A DNA stretch of 64,000 bases from Pedobacter chitinilyticus (lineage in GTDB: Bacteria > Bacteroidota > Bacteroidia > Sphingobacteriales > Sphingobacteriaceae): positions 335,673-399,672 of the forward strand of contig NZ_QMHN01000001.1 of assembly GCF_003313385.1 (NCBI RefSeq). The letters are read 5' to 3'. The position numbers and the translations under genes are program-made. This document shows, one piece after another, positions 16,830-25,828 of the stretch (the first letter of the stretch is position 1; every line of letters starts with the position of its first letter). Under the pieces are notes generated by a model that did no database searches, had not been told where the DNA came from, and saw only the letters and a list, made by a program, of their open reading frames with translations.

Positions 16830-17510
16830 CTATTCTGGAAATTCGATCTTAAATCCAATACCGCGAATAGAATCAAAACTTATGCGAGGATCGTGTTGGA
16901 AATATTTGCGTAGGCGGGTCATAAACACATCAAGGCTTCTGCCTAAGAAATAATCATCCTTGCCCCAAAGCTTCTCTAAAATATCCTTGCGGTTGACAAT
17001 TTGGTGGTTGTGATTTAAAAAAAGCAATAACAACTCCGCTTCCTTTTCGGTAAGTTGAATAACAGCATCATTAAAACCCAGTTGATATAGAGCTGGATTA
17101 AAGGAATATGCGCCCAAATTAACCGTTTTGTTTGGAGTAGCACCAAGTTGTCGTTTAAGGATGTTGTGTATCCTCAGTAACAGTTCCTCGGGTTCACAAG
17201 GTTTCGTGATGTAATCGTCAGCTCCTAATTTTAATCCTAAAATTCTATCAATACTTTGTCCTTTGGCAGTTAAAAACAAAAAAGGAATTTCATGTTGTTG
17301 ACGGATGGTTTTGGCCAAGGTAAAGCCATCCATTTCTGGTAGCATGACATCTAAAATGGCCAATTGATTGTTTTGTAGTGCTTCCGTATCGTCTAAAAGC
17401 ACATGAGGGTGGGTGTACCATTTCACTTCAAAATCAGAAGACTCAAGATATTGCTTAAGTACCAATCCCAAATCAGGGTCGTCTTCAACCAATAAAATTT
17501 TAGTGCCCAT
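16830..17510 (-). CDS. OmpR/PhoB-family response regulator
   Basis: A 226-aa two-domain regulator. The receiver domain has acidic residues D10/D11, phospho-acceptor D54 (LDVMLPEMDG), T81 and K83. The C-terminal winged helix (about 130-226) includes EKEAELLLLFLNHNHQIVNRKDILEKLWG and the recognition-helix region RSLDVFMTRLRKYF, typical of OmpR-type DNA binding. Its start overlaps the end of the histidine kinase gene by 11 nt, so they form a coupled two-gene operon. Candidate targets are three TTAAC direct repeats 11 bp apart upstream of the kinase and the divergent barrel gene. Confidence 0.93.
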   Translation of the reverse strand: MGTKILLVEDDPDLGLVLKQYLESSDFEVKWYTHPHVLLDDTEALQNNQLAILDVMLPEMDGFTLAKTIRQQHEIPFLFLTAKGQSIDRILGLKLGADDYITKPCEPEELLLRIHNILKRQLGATPNKTVNLGAYSFNPALYQLGFNDAVIQLTEKEAELLLLFLNHNHQIVNRKDILEKLWGKDDYFLGRSLDVFMTRLRKYFQHDPRISFDSIRGIGFKIEFPE

Positions 17511-18804
17511 TAGCCAAAGATATTTTAAATGTTACTCCATTTTTCGGATTAGAAGACACGGTGATATTGCCTCTGTATTTTTCAACGGTTTGCTTTACAA
17601 TGTATAAGCCAAGTCCAAGCCCGTTGATCTGTAAGTTTTCTTGACGACTTACCCTATAATATTTCTCAAAAATATGAGGTTGTGCTTCTGGAGGAATTCC
17701 TATACCATCGTCACTTACTTCAATGGCAATTTGTTTATCAAAATCGAGTTTTAAATGGATGGTGTTTGCACGATACTTTGCCGAGTTTTCGACCAAATTG
17801 CCAATCACCTGCTCCAAGTCTTTTTGTGAAAGCACGTGGTTAAATTCAAAGTTTACTTGGATATTGAGTTGTAGCGAATTGTATTGATTTTTTAAACTCG
17901 ATAAATAACGTTCAATTTCGTTTTGTAAAGCAATTTGACTGTCGCTATTTTCATTATTGATAGAAGAAATGACCTTTTCCAAGCGTTGTACCTGTCTTTC
18001 CAATAAAGCTTTGGTTTCGCTAGCGGGCGTATTGGCCAAAGTAAACTTTAAAGTGGTTAAAGGCGTGTTCAATTCATGCGCAATAGAGTCGATAGAAGTG
18101 TACAACTGAGCTACTTTTTCCTGTTGTAGCCGTAAATTTTTAAGTGTTTTCCAGAATAAATAAATCAGTAAGGCGATAATAGAAATGCTAATGAGCAATA
18201 AAGGAAGGAGATGTTTGAAAATCAACATTCGTAGATTAAGCAGCTCTACAATTGTTCTGGATTTGATGGTGTAATGATACCTGGCATTAAGTTTTAATTC
18301 AGTATCCTTCTCTGTAAAGTTAGAATTCCATTTGCCCACATTGAAAATGAAGCCTTTTTTGATGTCTTTTTTGGTCTTGAAAAGCACTAATGGCGATTGG
18401 GTAGATACCAATTCTCTTTTCTCTGTTTCATCATATATAGAGTAGATTTCACTTCTTAAAGCGATGTCGTAAGGGGTGTTTTCAATTTGTTTTTTCAGTA
18501 GTTTATCTACATTTTCTTGAAAGTGCTTTCTGAAAGCGTACCATTGTTGCAGCTGGTTAATTTGTTCATTTTTAAGGCTATCATTGCTGTCCAGTTTTTT
18601 TAACCTTTTAATCAACATTTCTTCACTGGCCTCATCATCAAATTGATTCAGTTCACTAACTACACTGTCTGCAATGTTATTGGCTTGCTTGTTCAATTCC
18701 TTTCTTTCAAAGCGATACGAATTGTACAGATAATAGCTTTGCAAACCAATGAGCACCAAAAAGCTGGCAGTAAAAAGCAACGTGGCACTTAGTTTTTTAT
18801 TCAT
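17500..18804 (-). CDS. Membrane sensor histidine kinase
   Basis: A 434-aa two-transmembrane sensor kinase. TM1 is near residues 5-25, then a periplasmic sensor region of about 150 residues without cysteines, then TM2 (HLLPLLLISISIIALLIYLFW). The DHp helix carries the phospho-accepting histidine in SIDSIAHELNTPLTTLKF. The ATPase domain has the N box NLVENSAKYR, G1 SDDGIGIPPEA, F box FEKYYR and G2 GLGLGLYIVK. I start at the ATG 18802-18804; an open frame extends 11 codons further. It is the first gene of the operon with the response regulator. The signal is unknown; the divergent outer-membrane barrel gene hints at envelope or nutrient sensing. Confidence 0.92.
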   Translation of the reverse strand: MNKKLSATLLFTASFLVLIGLQSYYLYNSYRFERKELNKQANNIADSVVSELNQFDDEASEEMLIKRLKKLDSNDSLKNEQINQLQQWYAFRKHFQENVDKLLKKQIENTPYDIALRSEIYSIYDETEKRELVSTQSPLVLFKTKKDIKKGFIFNVGKWNSNFTEKDTELKLNARYHYTIKSRTIVELLNLRMLIFKHLLPLLLISISIIALLIYLFWKTLKNLRLQQEKVAQLYTSIDSIAHELNTPLTTLKFTLANTPASETKALLERQVQRLEKVISSINNENSDSQIALQNEIERYLSSLKNQYNSLQLNIQVNFEFNHVLSQKDLEQVIGNLVENSAKYRANTIHLKLDFDKQIAIEVSDDGIGIPPEAQPHIFEKYYRVSRQENLQINGLGLGLYIVKQTVEKYRGNITVSSNPKNGVTFKISLANGH

Positions 18805-18841
18805 ATCCAAAAATACAAAGCTAATCTTCTTTTCCATTGCA

Positions 18842-18868
18842 TTAACTCATCGTTAACCTTTCATTAAC
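18842..18868. promoter_or_regulatory. Three TTAAC direct repeats, 11-bp spacing
   Basis: TTAAC occurs at 18842, 18853 and 18864, exactly one helical turn apart, in the 110-bp divergent intergenic region between the kinase/regulator operon and the outer-membrane barrel gene. Tandem direct repeats of this spacing are the usual binding pattern of OmpR/PhoB-family dimers; that the neighbouring regulator binds here is inference. Confidence 0.6.
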
Positions 18869-18914
18869 CTAGCCTTTGGGTTTTTCGATAGAGTTTTGTG
18901 AAAAAATATTTGAA

Positions 18915-21074
18915 ATGAAACTTCACATCACTTTTACCTTATCAATGTTGCTGCCCATCATTGTTTGGGCGCAAACCCCTCAAAAACCTAAAGAAAAAGA
19001 TACAACTATCGTTTTAAACGCGGTAAGTGTATCGGGCAAAAAGCCCATGTTAAAACGCAAAGCGGATCGGTTAGAATTTAATATTGAAAACACACCTTTA
19101 CAGAATCTCAATGGATGGGATATCCTAAAAAATACCCCAAATGTAGTGGTGAAGAACGAAGAATTGACTATCCGTGGTAGTTCGCAGATTTTGGTAACCA
19201 TTAACGATAAAAGGACAATGATGACCCAAGAGCAGCTGAAAATGTTTCTAGAAAACATGGATGGCAACAATATCAGTTCGATAGAAGTGATTACCAATCC
19301 GCCAGCAAAATATGAAGCTCAAGGTGGAGCGGTACTTAACATCAAAATGAAACAAAATAAGCTATTGGGATATAAAGGAACCCTATCATCAAGGTATCAC
19401 CAATCTATTTACGCCAAAGGCCGTCTAGGCTTGGCACAATCTTTCAATACAGATAAGCTACAGGTGAGTGGTAATTACGATTTTGTTTCGGGCAACTACG
19501 TGCGTAAGAACTTCGATGTGGTGATTTTTGACAATAACAACACGCGTTGGGAAAGCGATATGGTCAGAAAAAGTCAGTCGCATCAGCAGCACTTGTATAA
19601 CTTTTCATCGCAATATAGTTTAGACAGTCTCACCACCTTTCAACTGGGATTTGATGGTACTTTTAACCCTAATTTGGTTGGACGGTATAATGTGCCTACC
19701 AATATTTATAATACCTTAACCAACCAGTTGGAATCTAATTATGTAACCCTTAATCAAAGAGACCAACGTTATGGTAATTTTAATGCCTATTTGGTGCTCG
19801 ATAAAAAGTTTGGAAACCACAACCTCACGTTAAGTAATAATTACAGCAACAACACTCACCGAGAAGATCAAGATGTAGCCACTACTTTGCGTTTCATTAA
19901 CCAGCCAGAAGAATATCGTCGCTTTGCCAACAACAGCAACCAACACATTAAACTTTACGCTACACAATTGGATTATCGCCTAGCTGAAAATAGCTTTACG
20001 CTTGAAGGTGGTTTGAAATATAGCTATGTAAATAATCGCAACGATTTACGTTTTTTAACGGATAATGGGGGCTCGCTCATTTTTGACCCTACCAGAAGTA
20101 ATCTGTTTAATTATGAGGAGAATATTTATGCGGCTTATCTATCTTCAGAATACAAATGGAAAAAATGGGAGATGAAGCTGGGCTTGCGTTCGGAAACTAC
20201 TCGCATCAATACCGATTCGGATAATCCAGTGGCACAAAATGCCAATACCCGAACCAATATTTTTCCTACTTTTTACCTGATGCACCAATTGAAAGAAGAC
20301 CAGCAGTTAGGTTTTTCTTACGGAAAACGAATCAGCAGACCAAACTACAGTTTCCTCAATCCATCTAAATCCTATTATAACCTGTATGCTTATTTTCAGG
20401 GCGATGCCAATCTGCAGTCGACCATGTTCCATAACATCAGTTTGACTTATACGCTTAAGGATTGGAATTTTGAGACTTACTACAGCTACATTAAAAACCC
20501 TTCGATGGAGATCTCTATCCAGAATCCCGAAACATTTGAAACGAAGTACCATTATACCAATATCCGCAAGGGCGAAATTATAGGGATGAACTTTTCCAAA
20601 AGTTTCAGTATCACCAACCTTTGGAAATTAAACCTTTTTGCGATGGGCGAATACAATGAAGACTTTTTTATGGGAGTTGATGGCCAATTGTATAAAAACA
20701 ACGTATTCTTTTATAATGCTAACCTCTCTACACAAATTACTTTGGATAAGGCAAAAACATGGGATTTAAGTGCCAGTTACAACTATAATTCAAAGTCGGT
20801 GCAAGGTTCGTTTACCATCAGCCCCTCGCAGCGAACCAATATTGTATTAAATAAAAAAATGTTCAACAAACGCTTTGAAACTGGCTTGGTATTGAACGAT
20901 CTTTTTAAGACAGACAAGAATACCATTTCTACTCGTTACGCTAATCAAAATCAATATTTTAAGGATTATCGCGATACGCAATATTTCATGATTAATTTGA
21001 AATTCCACTTTGGCAACCAAAAAGTAAAGGACGCTAAAGCAGCTAGGAAAACAGATGAACAAAAACGAATGTAA
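18915..21074 (+). CDS. TonB-receptor-like outer-membrane beta-barrel protein
   Basis: A 719-aa outer-membrane protein with a signal peptide (ending IIVWAQ). After a short linker it has a plug-like region (VLNAVSVSGKKPMLKRKADRLEFNI, ILVTINDKRTMMTQEQL, IEVITNPPAKYEAQGGAVLNI) and then a barrel rich in alternating aromatic strands to the end. This matches the outer-membrane beta-barrel family (OMP_b-brl_3) abundant in Bacteroidota; it lacks the N-terminal carboxypeptidase-like domain of SusC. No SusD partner follows. I chose the ATG at 18915 because it begins the signal peptide; the frame is open 13 codons upstream. It is divergent from the two-component genes, which probably regulate it. Confidence 0.88.
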   Translation: MKLHITFTLSMLLPIIVWAQTPQKPKEKDTTIVLNAVSVSGKKPMLKRKADRLEFNIENTPLQNLNGWDILKNTPNVVVKNEELTIRGSSQILVTINDKRTMMTQEQLKMFLENMDGNNISSIEVITNPPAKYEAQGGAVLNIKMKQNKLLGYKGTLSSRYHQSIYAKGRLGLAQSFNTDKLQVSGNYDFVSGNYVRKNFDVVIFDNNNTRWESDMVRKSQSHQQHLYNFSSQYSLDSLTTFQLGFDGTFNPNLVGRYNVPTNIYNTLTNQLESNYVTLNQRDQRYGNFNAYLVLDKKFGNHNLTLSNNYSNNTHREDQDVATTLRFINQPEEYRRFANNSNQHIKLYATQLDYRLAENSFTLEGGLKYSYVNNRNDLRFLTDNGGSLIFDPTRSNLFNYEENIYAAYLSSEYKWKKWEMKLGLRSETTRINTDSDNPVAQNANTRTNIFPTFYLMHQLKEDQQLGFSYGKRISRPNYSFLNPSKSYYNLYAYFQGDANLQSTMFHNISLTYTLKDWNFETYYSYIKNPSMEISIQNPETFETKYHYTNIRKGEIIGMNFSKSFSITNLWKLNLFAMGEYNEDFFMGVDGQLYKNNVFFYNANLSTQITLDKAKTWDLSASYNYNSKSVQGSFTISPSQRTNIVLNKKMFNKRFETGLVLNDLFKTDKNTISTRYANQNQYFKDYRDTQYFMINLKFHFGNQKVKDAKAARKTDEQKRM

Positions 21075-21078
21075 AATA

Positions 21079-21130
21079 TAAAAGCCACAGATTCACAAAT
21101 AAAAATAACCTGTGTATCTGTGGTTAAAAA
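21079..21130. repeat. CACAGAT dispersed hairpin, copy 1
   Basis: GCCACAGATTCAC and GTGTATCTGTGG form inverted arms 26 bp apart just after the barrel gene. Copies occur at 21306-21356 and, more diverged, at 39069-39135. Confidence 0.75.
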
Positions 21131-21305
21131 TATGTTCTGATCCGAACTCGACCTAGACGAAAATCCGAAGGATTTCAATGTTGATAGAAAAGAAATATTA
21201 CGCATGATATGCGACTCTGTAGGAGTCGTATAGAGATTAGTTTGTTGTTTTATAAATGTTTAACCTCTTCGAGGTCTGTTTGTTCACTTAAAGGATATGT
21301 AAATA
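21131..21305. other. Gene-free spacer with small hairpins
   Basis: Between the two CACAGAT hairpins lie CGACTC/GAGTCG (about 21211-21227), a hairpin motif often dispersed in Bacteroidota, and the remnant CCTCTTCGAGG (about 21264). No gene is seen. Confidence 0.5.
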
Positions 21306-21356
21306 AAAAAGCCACAGATGCACCAATGGATTAAATCTGTGTATCTGTGGCTTTAC
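21306..21356. repeat. CACAGAT dispersed hairpin, copy 2
   Basis: GCCACAGATGCACC and GTATCTGTGGC arms; shares about 20 bp on each side with copy 1. It lies 13 bp after the stop of the minus-strand AsmA gene and could serve as its transcription end. Confidence 0.75.
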
Positions 21357-21368
21357 TTGAAGAGAGAC

Positions 21369-24300
21369 TTACTTACTATCTGCGTCTTCCGTTTCTTCTA
21401 GTTTCCCTTCTTTGTTGCGTTTCAATTTTACCACAGGTTTTTCTTGAGTACCCGTTACGCTCAAAGGAATGCCAATGATCCCGAAAGGAGGTAAGCCTAA
21501 TCTGCCGCTTAAATTCAATCTGCCATCAAAGCTCACCTGGCCTTCAAAACGAGGTCTGAAGCCTGCAATTTTCATTTTGGTACGCTCAATGGTGATGATG
21601 TTATTTTTGATGGTTGTTTTAACCACCACATCTTTCAAGTTTGGATTGGTTAAACTATCGCGTTTAGTTTCCTTACTCACCGCATTCATCATTTTAAAAC
21701 CAGCCAATTTCACATCTTTTAAGGTAAGCGAGCCACCGCCTTTAATAGAAGGAAATACTGGATACATTTCGTCGTTTAATCTTCCAGTGATTTGATAATC
21801 TAAGCCAACAACGCCTTTTACTTTCGAGGCAGAAGTGGCCATTTCTCTAAACAGCTTAATTTCTTTGTAAGCTTTTGCGATATCAAATTCCTTCGCATTT
21901 AATTTAAAATCAAAGTTGGCAGATTTTGTACTTGTGCTTTGGTAGGTGGCATCCATCACTACTTTGGCTCCAATAATATCAAAACCCGTTTGCGATAAGC
22001 TTAATTTACCATTGTTAAGGGTCATTGTCCCCTTGGCATTTTTTAGGTTAAGGCCATTGTAGGCAACATCATTGGCATTGGCATTAAAAGTGACGTTTAA
22101 GTTCGTAGGAATCAAAATCACACCTTTGGCTGCGGGAGTAGAAGTCGTATTGCTGCTCGGGGCATACACCATAAATTCATCCGCAATGATTTTGTTGCTG
22201 TGTAACGCAAAGTTTCCAGTTAGTTTCTCCCTTTCGTCAAAAATAAAATTGACGTAGTTATTTAAGTTACCGTTCAATTTAAAATCAGAGCCGCCATAAG
22301 AAGCGTTAAATTCATCAAATTTTAAAGCAGCAGAAGTGAAAGAGAATTTTCCGTTTTTAATGATGAAAGGACTAGGAAACATATCTGTTAGGATGTTCAG
22401 GTCCTTAATGGTCATCATTCCTCTATTGCTCAAACGATTGTAACGTCCAGCCAAGGCATCGCTCTGCAAACCTTTAAAGTTTACATTGGTGTAAATAAGA
22501 CCATGCACCTGATATCCAGGAATGGCAAATACCTTGTAGAGCTTGCCAATATCCAAAGTTCCTCTGGAGCTAACGTTGTAAGAAACATTTTCAAGATTGC
22601 TTACATTGGCTTTCAATAGAAATGGTTGTCCCGCCATTTCAAACGAAATAGGTTTAACATTTAATAAAGTACCTTTTAAGTTGCCATTATTATTGGTCAC
22701 TACAGCATCAACGTCAATTTTTTCAATAGCCTCGTTAAAATTGGCCGTTTTAATGTAGCCTTTGTTGAGCTTAATGAATGCATTGGTAACAGGAAACATC
22801 TTCTTCGATTTGTCGTAAGAACCTTTGCTGTTTACATCAATAGAAAGTTTGCCGTCTAATACCAAGTCTTTAATAGGATAGAAGTTCTTGATTTCGGCAA
22901 AATTGATTTCGGTTTTTAAACCTAAATCTAATGTGATGTTGTTAATGGTTTGCAGCTTCAAGTGGCCCTTGATATAATTGGATAAAGCATTTACATCAAT
23001 ATTGGTGATGGCCAACGTGGTGTTTTTATAATCGCCATTGCTATTGTTGCCCACAAAGTCAAAATTGATTTTGTCAATAGGAGATGGCAAGGACGCATAT
23101 TTGAAATAACCATTGCTCAATTTGATTTTGGCGTCGAATTGAGGAACAGTAGCAATTACCGTATCCACTTGTCTAATGCCACTTTTAACCACTTTTTTGC
23201 TGTATTTGCCATTCGCATCAAGCGACATTGTCAAACGACCTTTAACCACGGTACTGTCTAGGTTAACTATTTTCGCCCATTTTTCTAAATCGATATTAGA
23301 GCGGGTTTTGGTAAAGATATGAGGCTCTTTTAGTCCTTTTATTTTAGTGGTTGATGAGAAATAATCTTTTCCAATGTTAAAAAACAAACTATCCATGTTA
23401 AGGTCTAAACTATCAGGATTTAAGCTTGGTACCTTGGTTTGCAAGTTTAAGAAAAGGTTTTTGATGGATTCAGGAGCATTAGGATTGGTAATTTCGCCAT
23501 CACGTATCTTCATGTTAAAAGTTAAACTTGGCATGGTATTACTCTCGGCAATGTATTTCCCAATCAGTGAAGCATCAATTTCCGCATAGCCCTTAATCTT
23601 TGTACGTTCTAACTTGTCTGCAATTTCTGGTGGCAGGGCGGTGAAAATATTATGCAAATCCGTTTCCTTCGCTTGGGTTTTAAAATCCATATCGTAGCCA
23701 TCTTTTAAGAAAGAAAAACGGCCTACAAAACGGATAGGCAGGGAGTTGATTTTAATATCATTTTCGTCAAACAACAAATCCAAAGAACTAGTATTGATTT
23801 TGGTAATGAGTTTGGCATTTAGCTTTTTGTGGAGCAGGTAAGGGGTGCCCGCATAATACACGTCCGCATCTTTAATGGACAGCTTACTTTTTAAATCAAA
23901 AATGGCCTCGCTTAAATCGCCAGTTCCGCTGTAATCCACCCCTTTGGCATCAATCATCATCGGTATTGATTTATCGTTGTAAACCAAATCGCTGTTTTTG
24001 ATATAAATCCCTTCAATTTTAATGGCTGTGCTAGTCGTGTCGGTGCTTTTTTTGCCGTCGTCTTTACTTTCGTAAACATTATAGTTGGCATGTCCCTGTT
24101 CATCGGAAAGGATGTTGATTTTTGCATTGTCCAGGTAAAATTCGTCGACCTTGATTTGTTTGCTGAACAAAGAGAACAAATTGATGCCCAGCGCCATTTG
24201 CTTGGCATAAATCAGCGTGTCTTTTTTAAAAGGTTCAGAACCTTTCAACAGAAACTCATCTAAATTTAGCGTAAGAGACGGAAAGTGAGAAAAAAAAGAC

Positions 24301-24458
24301 AACCCCGTGCCTTTAAAATTTACTTCGCCTTTAATGTTCTGATTAATGGCTTTGGTGATTTGTTCATTAATCGTTTTCGGAATAAGAAAAGGGATGATAA
24401 ACAATAATGCAATTAAGGAAATAATACTGATGGCGAGTATTTTAAAAAACTTTTTCAA
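21369..24458 (-). CDS. AsmA/TamB-like giant envelope protein
   Basis: A protein of about 1029 aa with one N-terminal membrane anchor (KILAISIISLIALLFIIPFLI) and a long repetitive beta-rich body, as in AsmA-family proteins that bridge the envelope and are thought to move lipids to the outer membrane. AsmA-like pieces include INEQITKAINQNIKGEV near the N-terminus and the C-terminal region with RFEGQVSFDGRLNLSGRLGLPPFGIIGIPLSVTGT. No ATG opens the frame. The frame runs to a TTG at 24539, but a TATCTTTG box at 24487-24494 would place transcription start inside it, so I take the TTG at 24456-24458, which gives the typical start MKKFFKILAIS. The exact start is uncertain. Confidence 0.82.
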   Translation of the reverse strand: MKKFFKILAISIISLIALLFIIPFLIPKTINEQITKAINQNIKGEVNFKGTGLSFFSHFPSLTLNLDEFLLKGSEPFKKDTLIYAKQMALGINLFSLFSKQIKVDEFYLDNAKINILSDEQGHANYNVYESKDDGKKSTDTTSTAIKIEGIYIKNSDLVYNDKSIPMMIDAKGVDYSGTGDLSEAIFDLKSKLSIKDADVYYAGTPYLLHKKLNAKLITKINTSSLDLLFDENDIKINSLPIRFVGRFSFLKDGYDMDFKTQAKETDLHNIFTALPPEIADKLERTKIKGYAEIDASLIGKYIAESNTMPSLTFNMKIRDGEITNPNAPESIKNLFLNLQTKVPSLNPDSLDLNMDSLFFNIGKDYFSSTTKIKGLKEPHIFTKTRSNIDLEKWAKIVNLDSTVVKGRLTMSLDANGKYSKKVVKSGIRQVDTVIATVPQFDAKIKLSNGYFKYASLPSPIDKINFDFVGNNSNGDYKNTTLAITNIDVNALSNYIKGHLKLQTINNITLDLGLKTEINFAEIKNFYPIKDLVLDGKLSIDVNSKGSYDKSKKMFPVTNAFIKLNKGYIKTANFNEAIEKIDVDAVVTNNNGNLKGTLLNVKPISFEMAGQPFLLKANVSNLENVSYNVSSRGTLDIGKLYKVFAIPGYQVHGLIYTNVNFKGLQSDALAGRYNRLSNRGMMTIKDLNILTDMFPSPFIIKNGKFSFTSAALKFDEFNASYGGSDFKLNGNLNNYVNFIFDEREKLTGNFALHSNKIIADEFMVYAPSSNTTSTPAAKGVILIPTNLNVTFNANANDVAYNGLNLKNAKGTMTLNNGKLSLSQTGFDIIGAKVVMDATYQSTSTKSANFDFKLNAKEFDIAKAYKEIKLFREMATSASKVKGVVGLDYQITGRLNDEMYPVFPSIKGGGSLTLKDVKLAGFKMMNAVSKETKRDSLTNPNLKDVVVKTTIKNNIITIERTKMKIAGFRPRFEGQVSFDGRLNLSGRLGLPPFGIIGIPLSVTGTQEKPVVKLKRNKEGKLEETEDADSK

Positions 24459-24486
24459 TATCAAATAGAATTTTTGGCGTTGGCTA

Positions 24487-24494
24487 CAAAGATA
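24487..24494 (-). promoter_or_regulatory. -7 box of the AsmA-family gene
   Basis: TATCTTTG on the minus strand. It would start transcription near 24480, upstream of TTG codons at 24464 and 24458 but downstream of all other possible starts. Confidence 0.45.
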
Positions 24495-24554
24495 GTTTTT
24501 AAAGTGATGCCATGATAGTTTGCGCACAGATTTTAACAAATAAATAACACCATA

Positions 24555-24610
24555 TTTGGAAGTATGAAAAATAATCCATTACCTTTGTACTGTAATAATT
24601 AAAATTACAG
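24555..24610 (+). promoter_or_regulatory. Promoter and palindromic operator of the Rrf2 gene
   Basis: TTTG (24555-24558), 21 bp, TACCTTTG (24580-24587) is a full Bacteroidota promoter. Immediately after it, CTGTAAT-N7-ATTACAG (24590-24610) is a perfect 7-bp-arm inverted repeat covering the transcription start and ending 1 nt before the ATG, as expected for autorepression. Confidence 0.8.
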
Positions 24611-24611
24611 A

Positions 24612-25022
24612 ATGAACAACGGTAGATTTGCTATTTCTTTACACATCTTGGTTTTGCTTGATAAAGCGAAAGGAGAGCTGCTATCGTCTGATTACATGGC
24701 TGGAAGTATCAATATCAATCCAGTGTTAGTTCGAAAAGAATTGGTTAACTTACGTGAATACGGTTTAGTAACTAGTAAAGAGGGGAAGAATGGGGGTAGT
24801 GCTTTGGCTAAACCTGCGAATAAAATTACCTTAGGTGCGTTGTACCAAAGTGTAAAGGGGAATTACTTATTGGGAAGCCATAAGAACGATCCAAACCCAC
24901 TTTGCGAAGTAGGAAAGGACATCAACAATCATTTAAACGATTTGTATAGTGAAACAGAAATGAGATTAATTGATGAATTAAATAAACAGACCCTCGCTGA
25001 TTTTAGCAACAGGTTTACTTGA
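24612..25022 (+). CDS. Rrf2-family transcriptional repressor, YwnA-like
   Basis: A 136-aa winged-helix regulator of the Rrf2 family. The opening MNNGRFAISLHILVLLD and the HTH region YMAGSININPVLVRKELVNLREYGLVTSKEGKNGG, then ALAKPANKITLGALYQSV, match the family. The three-cysteine cluster of IscR/NsrR is absent; only one cysteine (NPLCEVG) is present, so it probably senses redox or electrophile stress through a thiol, or another ligand, not an Fe-S cluster. An inverted repeat lies over its promoter and a weaker copy precedes the next gene, an NAD(P)-binding protein, so it likely controls both. The layout parallels ywnA-ywnB of Bacillus. Confidence 0.9.
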   Translation: MNNGRFAISLHILVLLDKAKGELLSSDYMAGSININPVLVRKELVNLREYGLVTSKEGKNGGSALAKPANKITLGALYQSVKGNYLLGSHKNDPNPLCEVGKDINNHLNDLYSETEMRLIDELNKQTLADFSNRFT

Positions 25023-25028
25023 TATTTT

Positions 25029-25060
25029 TTTGACTTAAACTGTAATAAAAATAGTTACAA
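25029..25060 (+). promoter_or_regulatory. Promoter with second Rrf2-type operator
   Basis: TTTG (25029-25032), 19 bp, then TAGTTACA, a weak -7 box. CTGTAAT-N7-GTTACAA (25040-25060) repeats the Rrf2-gene operator with the same 7-bp gap and 5 of 7 matching arm positions, and overlaps the -7 box. Confidence 0.6.
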
Positions 25061-25101
25061 ATTAACAATTAGCAATTAACAATTAACAATTAACAATTAA
25101 T
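25060..25101. repeat. Heptamer array AATTAAC, six units
   Basis: Six consecutive 7-bp units (one is AATTAGC, the last AATTAAT) fill the leader between the putative operator and the start codon at 25113. Copy-number change would alter the leader length. Confidence 0.9.
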
Positions 25102-25112
25102 TTAAAATTTAT

Positions 25113-25760
25113 ATGAAAGTAGCAGTAATTGGCGCAACAGGTTTTGTAGGACAAAATTTGGTAAATGAATTGGCCGAGAGAGGTCATGAGGTGTTGGCAA
25201 TAGCCAGAAACACAGAAAAAGTGATTCAAAAAGAGAATGTGGTAGCGAAGAGTGTGGATGTGACTAATGAACAAGCGTTAGCAGCAGCCGTAAATGGTTA
25301 TGATGTGGTTGTGAGTGCCTTTAACGCTGGTTGGACTAACCCTAATATTTATAACGATTTTATTAAAGGAGCTGAGGCCATTCAAGCAGGAGTGAAGGCT
25401 TCCAACGTAAATCGTTTAATTGTGATAGGCGGTGCGGGTAGTTTGTTTATTGATGGCAAGCAGTTGGTAGATGGGGAGAATTTCCCAGCTGAAATTAAAC
25501 CTGGAGCTACTGCCGCAAGGGACTATCTCAATACGCTTAAAGAGGAAAAGGAATTGAACTGGACTTTCTTTAGTCCTGCGATAGAAATGCACCCAGGTAT
25601 TACCATTGGTCGTACTGGAAAATATCGTTTAGGGTTGGAAAGTCCAGTTTTTGATGAAGCAGGTAAATGTGTGCTTTCTGTACAGGATTTAGCTATTGTG
25701 ATTGCTGATGAGGTGGAAAGTAATCAACATCCACGTCAGCGCTTTACCGCTGCGTACTAA
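25113..25760 (+). CDS. NAD(P)-binding oxidoreductase-like protein, YwnB-like
   Basis: A 215-aa Rossmann-fold protein of the atypical SDR / NmrA-like group. The nucleotide motif GATGFVGQNL is at 8-17. Further family segments are DVVVSAFNAGW (about 65-75) and RLIVIGGAGSLF (about 105-116); the usual YxxxK pair is not evident, as is common in YwnB/NmrA-like proteins. The role may be redox sensing or quinone/flavin reduction. It follows the Rrf2 gene and carries a similar operator, so it is the probable target of that regulator. Confidence 0.88.
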   Translation: MKVAVIGATGFVGQNLVNELAERGHEVLAIARNTEKVIQKENVVAKSVDVTNEQALAAAVNGYDVVVSAFNAGWTNPNIYNDFIKGAEAIQAGVKASNVNRLIVIGGAGSLFIDGKQLVDGENFPAEIKPGATAARDYLNTLKEEKELNWTFFSPAIEMHPGITIGRTGKYRLGLESPVFDEAGKCVLSVQDLAIVIADEVESNQHPRQRFTAAY

Positions 25761-25828
25761 TCTGTTTAGTGATTTGATGAAATAAGGGCTGTGCTAGGGG
25801 TTAGCATGGCCTTTTTCATTTTCTCGCC

